Assembly (NCBI RefSeq): GCF_021513215.1 | Contig: NZ_CP090975.1 | Coordinates: 241,501-305,500 of the forward strand | Length of the DNA stretch: 64,000 nt | Reading direction: 5' to 3' | DNA from: Suttonella sp. R2A3 | Lineage (GTDB): Bacteria; Pseudomonadota; Gammaproteobacteria; Cardiobacteriales; Cardiobacteriaceae | Shown: positions 47,673-57,397 of the stretch, one piece after another | Position numbering within the stretch: the first letter of the stretch is position 1 | Layout of the letters: each line of letters opens with the position of its first letter | The notes under the pieces: model-generated | What the model was told of the DNA's origin: nothing | The model's database searches: none | What the model saw: only the letters and a program-made list of their open reading frames with translations | Position numbers and translations under genes: made by a program

Positions 47673-47929
47673 GCTACTGATTTAAAAAGTTAATTTAATA
47701 TAAAACGCCAGTTGTTATTTGTATTAATATTGATTTTACATCAGGTGAAAATTCATTCATTCGTTTTGTTCCGTTTGACTACAAAATGAAAAAATGGGCG
47801 AAATGATCAGCTTTGATATAGACCTTATTCATGCATAAAACTGTCTTAACGACGCCAATCTGTGATGTGTCACACATTAATAACTGTGATGCGTTAAAAT
47901 AGCGTGTTTCTCTTCTTCTTTAGGGTGTT
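47673..47929. other. Intergenic region upstream of uvrA
   Basis: About 257 AT-rich nt without a gene. A palindrome TGTGATGTGTCACA (47861-47874) lies about 55 nt before uvrA, with half-sites TGTGA/TCACA spaced by 4 rather than the 6 of a CRP site. TAAAAT at 47895-47900 is a possible -10. No LexA box was found by eye, although uvrA is SOS-regulated in E. coli. No clear terminator for dnaE was seen. Confidence 0.4.
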
Positions 47930-50746
47930 ATGGATACAATCGCCATTCGCGGTGCACGTACGCACAATTTAAAAAATATCGATTTAGATTTGCCACGCGA
48001 TAAGCTCATTGTAGTGACCGGCCTATCGGGTTCAGGTAAATCCTCATTAGCCTTTGATACGATTTATGCTGAAGGTCAGCGTCGCTATGTTGAGTCGTTG
48101 TCGGCGTATGCACGGCAGTTCTTGTCGATGATGGATAAGCCGGATGTTGATCATATCGAAGGCCTATCACCGGCGATTTCGATCGAACAAAAATCGACCA
48201 GCCATAACCCGCGTTCGACTGTCGGCACAATTACCGAAATCCATGACTATCTACGCTTGCTCTTTGCCCGCGTCGGAACCCCGCATTGCCCAGATCATGA
48301 TATTGAACTAAACGCGCAAACGATTACGCAAATGGTCGATCAAATTATGGCGTTACCTGAAGGGAGCAAAATGATGTTGGTCGCGCCGTTGGTGATGGGG
48401 CGCAAAGGTGAGCACGTCAAACTGCTTGCCGATATGCAGCAGCAAGGCTTTGTGCGCGTGCGTATTGACGGTGAGGTATATGATTTTGATGAATTACCGA
48501 CGATTGATCCGAAACGTAAACATGATATTGGGATTGTGGTCGATCGTTTTGTTGTGCGCGAAGATATTGCACAACGTTTAGCCGAATCGCTCGAAACGGT
48601 GCTTGAACTCAGCGATGGCGTTGCACAGTTAGTCTCAATGGATGGCAGCCTGCCTGATACGCTCTTTTCAGCGCAATATGCCTGTCCGGAATGTGGTTAC
48701 TCGCTGAAAGAGTTAGCGCCAAGGATGTTCTCATTTAATAACCCCCATGGTGCGTGTCCAGACTGTGACGGTCTGGGGGTGAATGTCTTTATTGATCCCA
48801 AGCGGGTGGTGATGCATCCGTATTTACCGATTGCCAGCGGTGCGATTCGTGGCTGGGATCGGAAAACGCCTTATTTCTTCCCCCAAATGGAAGCGCTGGC
48901 GGCCCATTATGAGTTTGATCTAGAAGAGACACCTTTTGAGGAGTTGCCGCAGAATATTCAAGATATTTTGCTCTATGGTTCGGGTAAAGAAAAAATCAAC
49001 TTGCCGAGTATCGGACGCTACGGTAAAAAACGCTGGCGCTTGAGCACGTTTGAAGGTGTGATTACCACCATGACACGCCGCTATCATGAAACTGAGCGTG
49101 AACGTGTGCGCGATGAAATCAGTAGTTTTTTAAATAACCGCGTCTGTCCAAGCTGTCAGGGTGGACGATTAAACCGTGCAGCGAGTCATGTATTTATCGC
49201 AGGAGTGACTTTGCCAGAGATCAATCAATGGTCGATTGGTGAGGCTGCTGATTGGTCGTCGGCACTAAGTTTGGATGGTGCAAAAGGTGAAATCGCTGAA
49301 AAAATCCTTAAAGAAATCCGTGAGCGCCTGGGCTTTTTAGTTAATGTTGGCTTGAATTATCTCACCCTGGCTCGCAGTGCGGAAACACTGTCTGGTGGTG
49401 AAGCGCAGCGTATTCGATTGGCCTCACAGATCGGAGCTGGGTTAGTTGGGGTTATGTATGTACTTGATGAACCGTCGATTGGGTTGCATCAACGCGACAA
49501 CGAGCGTTTATTAGGCTCGCTGTTACGGTTGCGCGATTTGGGCAACACGATTATTGTCGTCGAGCATGATGAAGATGCAATTCGTGCAGCGGATTATGTG
49601 GTCGATATTGGTCCGGGTGCGGGTATGCATGGCGGGGAAATTATCGCCCAAGGCACGCCAAAACAGGTCGAACGCAACAAACAATCCCTTACCGGTAATT
49701 ATCTATCAGGTCGCGAATCGATAGCTGTTCCTAAGGAGCGGCATCAGCCAGACGATCGTTGGGTAGAAATCCAAGGTGCGCATGGGCACAATTTACAGCA
49801 CGTGAATTTATCTGTGCCGGTTGGCTTATTGACGTGTGTGACCGGCGTATCAGGATCGGGTAAATCGACCTTGATCAACGAAACGTTTTATAAAGTCATT
49901 GCTAAACAGCTTAATCGGGCAACCGATGATCCGGCGCCTTTTGATCAGGTTACCGGGCTCGATCATTTCGATAAAGTGGTCAATATTGATCAAAGCCCAA
50001 TTGGGCGGACACCGCGCTCTAATCCCGCCACTTATACCGGCATTTTTACCGGCGTTCGCGAACTCTTTGCCGGCACCCAAGAAGCGCGCGCACGCGGTTA
50101 TAAGCCAGGACGTTTTTCGTTTAACGTCAAAGGTGGACGCTGTGAGGCATGTCAGGGTGATGGGGTGATCAAAGTCGAAATGCACTTCCTGCCGGATGTG
50201 TTTGTTGCCTGTGATGTCTGTCAGGGCAAACGCTATAACCGCGAAACCTTGGATATTACCTATAAAGGCAAAAATATCCACGAAGTGCTGTCGATGAGCA
50301 TTGAAGAAGCGCATGAATTCTTCATCCATATTCCAGCGGTTGAGCGCAAGCTTCATACGTTGCTTGATGTGGGTTTAAGTTATATTCAGCTTGGACAAAA
50401 TGCGGTCACATTATCAGGCGGTGAGGCACAGCGGGTAAAATTAGCACGCGAGCTGTCAAAACGCGATACTGGTCGAACCCTTTATATTCTTGATGAACCA
50501 ACGACGGGGCTGCATTTTCATGACGTGAAGCAGCTACTCGCTGTTCTGCACCGACTGCGTGATCATGGCAATACGATTGTCGTGATTGAGCATAATCTCG
50601 ATGTGATTAAAACCGCTGACTGGCTAGTGGATCTAGGCCCGGAAGGTGGCAGTGGCGGTGGACACATCATTGCCACCGGCACACCAGAAACTGTCGCTAA
50701 AAATAAAAACAGCTATACCGGAGAGTTTCTCAAACCGATGCTCTAG
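47930..50746 (+). CDS. uvrA: Excinuclease ABC subunit A (UvrA)
   Basis: 938 residues, full length. There are two ABC ATPase modules with Walker A motifs [19 protein letters not shown] and [13 protein letters not shown] and signatures [12 protein letters not shown] and [12 protein letters not shown]. Two zinc fingers are visible: CPECGYSLK...CPDCDG and CEACQGDG...CDVCQG. UvrA detects DNA lesions in nucleotide excision repair and loads UvrB. The ATG follows a TAGGGTG-like site. It is monocistronic, with a hairpin after the stop. Confidence 0.98.
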   Translation: MDTIAIRGARTHNLKNIDLDLPRDKLIVVTGLSGSGKSSLAFDTIYAEGQRRYVESLSAYARQFLSMMDKPDVDHIEGLSPAISIEQKSTSHNPRSTVGTITEIHDYLRLLFARVGTPHCPDHDIELNAQTITQMVDQIMALPEGSKMMLVAPLVMGRKGEHVKLLADMQQQGFVRVRIDGEVYDFDELPTIDPKRKHDIGIVVDRFVVREDIAQRLAESLETVLELSDGVAQLVSMDGSLPDTLFSAQYACPECGYSLKELAPRMFSFNNPHGACPDCDGLGVNVFIDPKRVVMHPYLPIASGAIRGWDRKTPYFFPQMEALAAHYEFDLEETPFEELPQNIQDILLYGSGKEKINLPSIGRYGKKRWRLSTFEGVITTMTRRYHETERERVRDEISSFLNNRVCPSCQGGRLNRAASHVFIAGVTLPEINQWSIGEAADWSSALSLDGAKGEIAEKILKEIRERLGFLVNVGLNYLTLARSAETLSGGEAQRIRLASQIGAGLVGVMYVLDEPSIGLHQRDNERLLGSLLRLRDLGNTIIVVEHDEDAIRAADYVVDIGPGAGMHGGEIIAQGTPKQVERNKQSLTGNYLSGRESIAVPKERHQPDDRWVEIQGAHGHNLQHVNLSVPVGLLTCVTGVSGSGKSTLINETFYKVIAKQLNRATDDPAPFDQVTGLDHFDKVVNIDQSPIGRTPRSNPATYTGIFTGVRELFAGTQEARARGYKPGRFSFNVKGGRCEACQGDGVIKVEMHFLPDVFVACDVCQGKRYNRETLDITYKGKNIHEVLSMSIEEAHEFFIHIPAVERKLHTLLDVGLSYIQLGQNAVTLSGGEAQRVKLARELSKRDTGRTLYILDEPTTGLHFHDVKQLLAVLHRLRDHGNTIVVIEHNLDVIKTADWLVDLGPEGGSGGGHIIATGTPETVAKNKNSYTGEFLKPML

Positions 50747-50753
50747 GTAACTC

Positions 50754-50790
50754 CTGTGACTCGTGGATTAATAGGATTCACGAGTCACAG
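50754..50790. terminator. 12-bp perfect hairpin between convergent uvrA and ilvA
   Basis: Arms CTGTGACTCGTG (50754-50765) and CACGAGTCACAG (50779-50790) with a 13-nt loop, placed 8 nt after the uvrA stop and 16 nt before the ilvA stop. It suits a bidirectional terminator, though no T-run follows on either strand. Confidence 0.55.
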
Positions 50791-50806
50791 TAATCACCGA
50801 GATTGA

Positions 50807-52354
50807 TTACCTGCTTGGTTGTAAAAAACGGCGATAGGCAGGATTTTGCGTTTCTTCCTCGTACTCATAACCAATCCGCTCAAGATGCTGCTCTAAGGAA
50901 GCCGCATCGTCACTTTGAATCCCGCACAGCACACGACCATAATCTGAGCCGTGATTGCGGTAGTGAAACAGGCTGATATTAAAGTGTGCGCCGAGTGTTT
51001 GCAGGAAATAAAGCAGGGCGCCAGGACGCTCTGGGAAGCCAAAGCGGAATAAACGTTCGTTATCGATGCCATTGCCTGCACCACCAATCATATAGCGTAA
51101 ATGTAATTTGGCGAGTTCGTTGTCGGTGAGGTTTTCTGCCTCATAGCCATTAGCGCTCAAGGTTTCTAAGATACTGTTGAGTTGTTGTTTGCCTTCATTT
51201 AATTGAATACCAACAAAAATTTGTGCCTGCTGTGCATCCTGATAGCGATAATTAAATTCAGTGACCGGTAAATCGCCAATCAGTTGGCAGAATTTAAGAA
51301 ATGTCCCTGGGCGTTCAGGGATGGTAACTGCGAGCAGGGCCTCACGCTGCTCACCAATTTCAGCACGTTCTGCTACATAACGCAGACGATCAAAATTGAC
51401 ATTCGCACCCGATACCACGCTGATCAAAGTCAGGTCTTTTTTGTCTTGTTGGGCTGCCCATTTTTTTAAGCCTGCGGTAGCCAGCGCGCCTGAAGGTTCG
51501 GCGATTGCACGGGTATCATCGAACAGGTCTTTCATCGCCGCGCATGTTTCATCGGTGCTCACGGTAACAAAATCATCAACCAATTCACGAATAATCTCGT
51601 AGGTATGCTCCCCCGGCTGTTTGACCGCGACACCGTCAGCAAAAATGCCGACATGATCCAGCGTTGTGCGCTCACCATGGCGTACAGCGTGGGTCATAGA
51701 AGCGGCGTCATCGGGTTCAACGCCAATGAGCTTAATATCCGGACGCAGTGCTTTGATTAACAGCGCCATACCCGCCATTAATCCACCGCCACCAATAGGC
51801 GCAAAAATGGCATCGATCGGACGTGGATATTGGCGTAATAGCTCTAGGCCAATCGTTCCCTGACCGGCGATCGTATCCGGGTCATCAAATGGGTGGATAT
51901 AGGTGAGCCCGCCTTCTTTTTGCAGGTTTTGCGCGTGTTGTGAGGCTTCGTCGTAAAAATCACCGTGCAGAACGACATTAACCCACTGCCCGCCTAAGCG
52001 ACGTACCGCATCAACCTTAATCGCCGGCGTGGTTCCTGGCATAACAATCGTTGCCATAATTCCGAGTTTACTCGCCGAGAGCGCCACGCCTTGGGCATGG
52101 TTGCCGGCAGAAGAGCAGATCACACCGCGTGCACGTTCTTCGCTGTTTAAGTGATACATTTTATTGTACGCACCACGACATTTAAACGAAAATACCGGCT
52201 GTAAGTCTTCACGTTTGCATAAAATTCGCTGCCCTAAACGCTTGGAAAGGCGGGGCATGTTATCTAAGGGCGTTTCAATGGCCACATCATAGACAGGCGC
52301 GGTAAGGATTTTCTCGATATACTGTTGCGTCATAAGTTGTTGGAGTTTAAACAT
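50807..52354 (-). CDS. ilvA: Threonine ammonia-lyase, biosynthetic (IlvA)
   Basis: 515 residues. The PLP-dependent catalytic domain (about 15-330) has the PLP Lys58 in [13 protein letters not shown] (usually SFKLRGA) and the phosphate loop GGGGLMAG. Two C-terminal ACT-like domains (about 335-510), ending [18 protein letters not shown], give isoleucine feedback control in the long biosynthetic form. It converts threonine to 2-oxobutanoate for isoleucine synthesis. The first ATG (52354) shares bases with the rpiA start on the other strand; an ATG at 52333 is an alternative. Neither has a clear ribosome-binding site. Confidence 0.96.
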   Translation of the reverse strand: MFKLQQLMTQQYIEKILTAPVYDVAIETPLDNMPRLSKRLGQRILCKREDLQPVFSFKCRGAYNKMYHLNSEERARGVICSSAGNHAQGVALSASKLGIMATIVMPGTTPAIKVDAVRRLGGQWVNVVLHGDFYDEASQHAQNLQKEGGLTYIHPFDDPDTIAGQGTIGLELLRQYPRPIDAIFAPIGGGGLMAGMALLIKALRPDIKLIGVEPDDAASMTHAVRHGERTTLDHVGIFADGVAVKQPGEHTYEIIRELVDDFVTVSTDETCAAMKDLFDDTRAIAEPSGALATAGLKKWAAQQDKKDLTLISVVSGANVNFDRLRYVAERAEIGEQREALLAVTIPERPGTFLKFCQLIGDLPVTEFNYRYQDAQQAQIFVGIQLNEGKQQLNSILETLSANGYEAENLTDNELAKLHLRYMIGGAGNGIDNERLFRFGFPERPGALLYFLQTLGAHFNISLFHYRNHGSDYGRVLCGIQSDDAASLEQHLERIGYEYEEETQNPAYRRFLQPSR

Positions 52355-53009
52355 GAATCAGGATCTATTAAAACAAAAAGCGGCCGATAAAGCACTCGAA
52401 ATGATAGAAGATGGTATCACGCTTGGTGTGGGTAGCGGCTCAACGGTATTAAAATTTGTCGCCGCACTCGGCAAGAGCAGTTTGCAATTTAAAGATGTGG
52501 TGTCGTCTTCTGAAGAAACTACGGCCGCGCTCAAGGCAGCAGGGTATCAGGTGCGCGATTTAAACGCCTGTGACGCAGTTGATGTGTACGTTGATGGTTG
52601 CGATGAGATCGATGGCAATAAATACATGATTAAAGGCGGTGGCGCAGCGCTCACCCGCGAGAAAATTGTTGCCGCTGCGGCGAAAAAATTTATCTGTATT
52701 GCTGATGAATCTAAAGCGGTGGATGTATTGGGGCGCTTTCCGTTGCCAGTGGAAGTGATCCCGATGGCGCGGAGCTTAGTGGGTCGTGCGTTACTTGCTC
52801 TTGGTGGGGAACCGCGTTGGCGTGAAGGGGTGGTCACTGATAATGGCAACTGGATTATCGATGTGCATCACCTGCGTATTAGTGACCCTTATGCTTTAGA
52901 AGCTGAGATTAATAATATCGCTGGAGTAGTAACCAATGGTATTTTTGCCCGGCAAGCCGCTGATGTGCTGATTTTATCGCGTGCCAATGGCGAGATTGAC
53001 GTGCAATAA
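52353..53009 (+). CDS. rpiA: Ribose-5-phosphate isomerase A
   Basis: 218 residues. Motifs are [12 protein letters not shown] (phosphate loop), [25 protein letters not shown] with the catalytic Asp/Glu/Lys region, and [12 protein letters not shown]. It interconverts ribose-5-P and ribulose-5-P in the pentose phosphate pathway. GGAG lies about 8 nt before the ATG. It heads a tight three-gene set with ldh and a hydrolase, and is divergent from ilvA with effectively no intergenic space. Confidence 0.97.
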   Translation: MNQDLLKQKAADKALEMIEDGITLGVGSGSTVLKFVAALGKSSLQFKDVVSSSEETTAALKAAGYQVRDLNACDAVDVYVDGCDEIDGNKYMIKGGGAALTREKIVAAAAKKFICIADESKAVDVLGRFPLPVEVIPMARSLVGRALLALGGEPRWREGVVTDNGNWIIDVHHLRISDPYALEAEINNIAGVVTNGIFARQAADVLILSRANGEIDVQ

Positions 53010-53929
53010 TGACGGAAGTAGGTATTGTTGGTACGGGCTTTGTCGGTGCGACTTCTGCTTATGCTATAGCATTGCAGGGAATATGTAATGAATTATTGCT
53101 GATTGACGCTCATACTGAGCGTGCGCGCGCTGAAACCGCTGATATCGCGCATGCTGCTGCGCTTAGCGGCACAACACGGGTTCGCTCTGGTGATTACGAT
53201 GGTTTGCGCGGCGCTAAAGTGGTGGTGATTGCCGCAGGGGTTAATCAGCAGCCGGGAGAATCGCGTTTAGCGCTGCTTGCCCGTAATGCGGCGATCTTTG
53301 CCCGCGTTGTGCCAGAGATTGTCCGGGTGGCGCCACAGGCGGTGGTTGTGGTGGCGACCAATCCTGTCGATATCATGACGGATATTACGCGTAATCTGCA
53401 TCCTCACCCAGAACGTGTTTTGGGCACAGGTACACTGCTTGATACCGCACGAATGCGTGAGTTGATTGGACGAGAATGCGGGGTTGCCGCGCGTTATATT
53501 CACGCCAATGTGCTTGGTGAACATGGCGATTCTTCGGTGCTGTGCTGGGATAGTGCACGAATAGCCGGAACCAATATTGCTGAGTTTATGAAAACACTGG
53601 GCGTCAGCTGGAATCATCAACAACGCGGCGTGATTGAGGACAAAGTGCGCAGTGCAGCGGCAATGATCATCGCTGGTAAAAAAGCGACGTATTATGGTAT
53701 TGGCGCGGCAGTGATGAAGATTGTTGATGGTATATTGCGTGATGGGCGTGGGGTATACACGCTGAGCGGCCCGAGCGAATATGGCGTGTGTTTGTCGTTG
53801 CCACGTGTGTTAGGCGAAGATGGTATCGTACATACGGTCACCCCCGACTTGTCTGATACAGAGCGCCAGGCAATACAAGAAAGTGCGCGGTTATTACGCA
53901 ATACGCAAGAGGCTATTGAGGGACACTAA
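53009..53929 (+). CDS. L-lactate dehydrogenase (LDH/MDH family)
   Basis: 306 residues. The NAD-binding motif is VGIVGTGFVGATSAYAI. Active-site residues are visible: AAGVNQQPGESRL with Gln80 at the substrate-specificity position (Gln102 of Bacillus LDH; malate enzymes have Arg there), Asp145 and Arg148 in LLDTARMR, and His172 in LGEHGDS. This points to pyruvate/lactate rather than oxaloacetate/malate. The ATG overlaps the rpiA stop (TAATG). The pairing with rpiA is unusual; they may simply share carbon metabolism. Confidence 0.9.
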   Translation: MTEVGIVGTGFVGATSAYAIALQGICNELLLIDAHTERARAETADIAHAAALSGTTRVRSGDYDGLRGAKVVVIAAGVNQQPGESRLALLARNAAIFARVVPEIVRVAPQAVVVVATNPVDIMTDITRNLHPHPERVLGTGTLLDTARMRELIGRECGVAARYIHANVLGEHGDSSVLCWDSARIAGTNIAEFMKTLGVSWNHQQRGVIEDKVRSAAAMIIAGKKATYYGIGAAVMKIVDGILRDGRGVYTLSGPSEYGVCLSLPRVLGEDGIVHTVTPDLSDTERQAIQESARLLRNTQEAIEGH

Positions 53930-54781
53930 TTGCACACCCATCAAATCACGCTTGAGTCACAATCAGCACATTATCATAGCTGGGGCAGCAGTGGCGAGAA
54001 AGCGCATTTCTATGGTGGAAATGGTTTTCTTTTTGCCGCTTATCTACCGTTAATTCATGCCTTACAGCACGATTATCATTTTATCAGTTTGGCGATGCGA
54101 GGTTTGTGGTCAAAGCCGCCAGTGCCAAAGCGAGCATTTACCAGAAAAGAAGATGCCGAGTTATTGATCGCATTTTTAGAGCAAACCACTGATCAACCGG
54201 TAGTGGGCATGGGGCATTCACAAGGTGCGAGTGCGACAGTGATCGCCGCAAGTCAACGTCCTGACCTATTTAGTCGCTTGATCCTCATTGAACCGGTGAG
54301 TTTTACTCCGTGGCAGGCTCGCTGGATCCCAGCACTACCGGTTTGGTTTAAAAATCATTTTGAACCGTTTAAAGGGGCGCTGGCTAAGCAAAGCATTTGG
54401 CCAAGCATCGAAGCGTATCAAAAAGAGCTACGCAGCCACCGCGCTTTCCGGCGCTTTAATGATGAAGATTTGGCCCATTTTGCCCATGCTTCGTTGTGCG
54501 CCACTCAAGACGGCTTCACACTGCGTTTCCCACCCGAGCAAGAGGTTGCGAATTATCATGGCACACCGTGTATTGAATCCGCTTTAAAAAGCCTCACCGT
54601 GCCGTATCATATTATCAGCGGCAAACCGTCGATGTTTTTAAGCGACAAAGTGAGGAAGCGGTGGGGTCAATTTGTGCTCCCCAATCAATGGACCGTTGAC
54701 CCACACTTTGGTCATTTATTACCGTTGGAGGCGCCACACGCGTGTGCACAACTAATTAACGCAGCAGATTCTGCGGATTAA
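53930..54781 (+). CDS. Alpha/beta-hydrolase of unknown substrate
   Basis: 283 residues with an alpha/beta-hydrolase fold. The nucleophile Ser97 is in the elbow GMGHSQGASA, an oxyanion-type HGGN-like loop is replaced by FYGGNGFLFAAYLPL, and a likely catalytic His is in DPHFGHLLPLEAP near residue 264. No signal peptide is present, so cytoplasmic. The start is a TTG immediately after the ldh stop, supported by GAGGGA 7 nt upstream. It ends overlapping the convergent recF by 4 nt. An esterase or thioesterase is possible, but the substrate cannot be named. Confidence 0.82.
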   Translation: MHTHQITLESQSAHYHSWGSSGEKAHFYGGNGFLFAAYLPLIHALQHDYHFISLAMRGLWSKPPVPKRAFTRKEDAELLIAFLEQTTDQPVVGMGHSQGASATVIAASQRPDLFSRLILIEPVSFTPWQARWIPALPVWFKNHFEPFKGALAKQSIWPSIEAYQKELRSHRAFRRFNDEDLAHFAHASLCATQDGFTLRFPPEQEVANYHGTPCIESALKSLTVPYHIISGKPSMFLSDKVRKRWGQFVLPNQWTVDPHFGHLLPLEAPHACAQLINAADSAD

Positions 54782-55851
54782 TCTTGTGTGATAATCTGAC
54801 CGTCACACAGTTGAAAACGCGCGTGATCATGATCCGTAAAGATGGGTTCATTGTTGATTGAGGTAATAAATAATTGCGCGCCACTATCGATTAAAAAGCT
54901 TAGCAGCAATTGTTGACGCTGCTCATCGAGTTCGGCTGCTATATCATCAATTAACATAATTGGGTGCGTGCCGCCACGTTCAGCAATTAATTTTGCCTGC
55001 GCTAAAATGAGTGCGCAGATCAGCGTTTTCTGCTGCCCGCGCGAAAAATGATGCGCCACATCATGACCATCACAAAAAAAGCGAATATCCGCGCGATGAA
55101 TGCCATCTCGGGTATGCTTGAGCATTCTGTCTCGAATGAGATGGGTATCTAATAACGTTTTTAGTGGCGTTTGTGCATGCCAGCCACGGTGGTAGGTCAT
55201 GTGGATGGTTTGCAAGCCACCAAGTTGTTGGTGAAAGAGATTGAGCGCTTCTTCTAAACGCTGCAAATAATTGCTCCGTTGTATGTCAATGGCTTCTGCC
55301 GCTTGGGCAAGCAGGCCATGCCACGGCAGGATATGCGTATCATCCCAGTCATCGCGCAACGCGGCGTTACGGTTTTTTAGCGCGTGTTGGTAGCGTTGCC
55401 AGGTTGGTAAAAATGCTTCGTCATCATAAAATAACCCAAAATCCAGGAAACGTCGGCGAAATTCTGGTCCTTGATCAATTAATGCAAAATGATCGCTGTT
55501 CACAATCTGAATCGGCACCAGGTTGGCAAGAGCACTCAAGGTGCGTACGTCTTCACCGTCCAAGCGAATTCTGTGCGATTTAGCCGCTTTTTCAATCCCC
55601 AAAAGATGGCTGTCTTCACCACGGATCAGGCGCGCAATTAAGCGATAATACTCATGATCGTGGGTGATTAAGTGCCGCGTTTGTGTGCTGCGAAAAGATT
55701 TACCACGCCCGAGAATATATAAAGCTTCGAGTAAGGCTGTTTTGCCCGCGCCATTATCCCCATAGATATGATTAATATGCGGATGAGCGGTGAGTTCTGT
55801 TTGGCGAAGGTTGCGCAACCCTTCAATCTTCAACGAGTCAATTCGGCTCAT
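54778..55851 (-). CDS. recF: DNA replication and repair protein RecF
   Basis: About 357 residues. An SMC-like ATPase with Walker A YGDNGAGKTALLEALYILG, signature FSRGQQKTLICALILAQAKL and Walker B IMLIDDIAAELDEQR. RecF helps load RecA at gaps with RecO and RecR. The ATG at 55851 overlaps the comM stop (ATGA); the frame is open five codons further. Its usual neighbours, dnaA and dnaN, are absent, and it is instead coupled to comM. Confidence 0.96.
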   Translation of the reverse strand: MSRIDSLKIEGLRNLRQTELTAHPHINHIYGDNGAGKTALLEALYILGRGKSFRSTQTRHLITHDHEYYRLIARLIRGEDSHLLGIEKAAKSHRIRLDGEDVRTLSALANLVPIQIVNSDHFALIDQGPEFRRRFLDFGLFYDDEAFLPTWQRYQHALKNRNAALRDDWDDTHILPWHGLLAQAAEAIDIQRSNYLQRLEEALNLFHQQLGGLQTIHMTYHRGWHAQTPLKTLLDTHLIRDRMLKHTRDGIHRADIRFFCDGHDVAHHFSRGQQKTLICALILAQAKLIAERGGTHPIMLIDDIAAELDEQRQQLLLSFLIDSGAQLFITSINNEPIFTDHDHARFQLCDGQIITQD

Positions 55852-57350
55852 GCAGATCCATTCCAACCGCGATATTGTAGCGCTTCTGCTGCGTGAGTTG
55901 GCGCGATAAGCGCTGATCCTTCTAAATCGGCAATCGTGCGCGCGACTTTGAGCAAGCGATGATAAGCGCGCATCGATAGCTGCATTTGTGCGGCTGCCCG
56001 ATCCATCAAACTAAAGACTGCGGGGGCGGCGTGTAAATGTGCATCAAGCGCCTTGCCGGTCAGCTGAGCATTGGTGCAGCCTTGACGCGCGATTTGTCGC
56101 ATTCGCGCTGCTTCAGCCTGTGTGCGTAATGTTGCGCTATTTTGCTGCGGCGCGGTATCAGCACGCAGCTGTTCCGGGGTGTAGCGCGCAACATGGATCA
56201 ATAAATCAATACGATCAAGCAGAGGCCCCGAAATGCGCTGGCGGTAGCGCACGACTTGATCCGGTGTGTCGCTGCAGGCGCGTTCATGATCGCCATAATA
56301 GCCACAAGGGCAGGGGTTCATCGCGGCGATCAGCTGAAAACGCGCGGGAAAATCGCTTTTCATCAACGCACGTGAAATCGTGATATGTCCATTTTCCAGC
56401 GGTTCGCGTAGCATTTCTAATACGCGACGCTCAAACTCCGGCAGCTCATCGAGAAATAACACCCCATTGTGCGCTAAAGAAATTTCCCCTGGCTGTGGCA
56501 TACTGCCGCCACCAACCAGCGCGGTTGCCGAGCTGCTATGATGCGGCGCACGATAGGGGCGTAATTGCCAGCATGAAGCATCAAAACCTTGTTGAGAAAT
56601 CGAACGAATCGCTGCACTGGTGATCGCTTCTTCGCGCGTCATGGTTGGTAAAATACCGGGAAAGCGTTGAGCAAGCATTGATTTACCGGTACCGGGCGGA
56701 CCACTAAGTAACACATGATGCGCACCGGCTGCAGCAATGAGTAACGCGCGTTTGGCTTGTTGCTGGCCAATAACATCACTGAAATCAGGATAAGGTGTTG
56801 TCGCCTCGAGGCCGCGCTGTGGTTGACTTAACCAGTCTTGTTGACCATGCAAAATGGCGGCGATATGCGCTAAGCTGTGTGCCGGTCGTACCTGATCTTC
56901 GGCAACCAGTGCTGCTTCATGGGCATTAGCTTTTGGTACAACAATCAAACGCTGAGCATCATAAGCAGCTAGTGCGCAAGGCAAGACACCCCGCACACTG
57001 CGCAACGCGCCTGATAAGGCTAATTCCCCATGCCATTCATAGTGCTCTAAATTTGCGGTTGGGATTTGCCCTGAGGCGGCAAGAATACCTAGAGCAATCG
57101 CTAAATCATAGCGGGCGCCGTCTTTGGGTAAATCAGCAGGGGCAAGCGATATGGTGATGCGTTTTTGTGGAAATTCGAAACCGCTGTTGATGATCGCTGC
57201 GCGTACGCGGTCTTTACTTTCTTTGACCGCTTTCTCCGGCAGGCCAACTAATGCCAACTGCGGTAAGCCATTAGCAAGATGGACTTCCACACGCACCAAT
57301 GGCGCATCAAGCGATAACGGTGCGCGTGAATAGATACTCGCTAACGACAT
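55848..57350 (-). CDS. comM: ComM / YifB-family Mg-chelatase-like AAA+ helicase
   Basis: 500 residues. An N-terminal Lon-protease-like S16 fold (about 1-165, including GLPEKAVKESKDRVRAAI) precedes a Mg-chelatase-like AAA+ domain with Walker A LLSGPPGTGKSMLAQRFPGIL and Walker B GVLFLDELPEFERRVLEMLREP, then a C-terminal helical part with MRAYHRLLKVARTIADLE. ComM is a hexameric helicase that promotes branch migration in natural transformation. Together with pilus proteins elsewhere in the window it suggests competence (inference). It is coupled to recF by a 4-nt overlap. Confidence 0.95.
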   Translation of the reverse strand: MSLASIYSRAPLSLDAPLVRVEVHLANGLPQLALVGLPEKAVKESKDRVRAAIINSGFEFPQKRITISLAPADLPKDGARYDLAIALGILAASGQIPTANLEHYEWHGELALSGALRSVRGVLPCALAAYDAQRLIVVPKANAHEAALVAEDQVRPAHSLAHIAAILHGQQDWLSQPQRGLEATTPYPDFSDVIGQQQAKRALLIAAAGAHHVLLSGPPGTGKSMLAQRFPGILPTMTREEAITSAAIRSISQQGFDASCWQLRPYRAPHHSSSATALVGGGSMPQPGEISLAHNGVLFLDELPEFERRVLEMLREPLENGHITISRALMKSDFPARFQLIAAMNPCPCGYYGDHERACSDTPDQVVRYRQRISGPLLDRIDLLIHVARYTPEQLRADTAPQQNSATLRTQAEAARMRQIARQGCTNAQLTGKALDAHLHAAPAVFSLMDRAAAQMQLSMRAYHRLLKVARTIADLEGSALIAPTHAAEALQYRGWNGSA

Positions 57351-57397
57351 GGTAAATCAGGCAGTGTAACAATCATGCCTTGATTATAACGTTTTGC

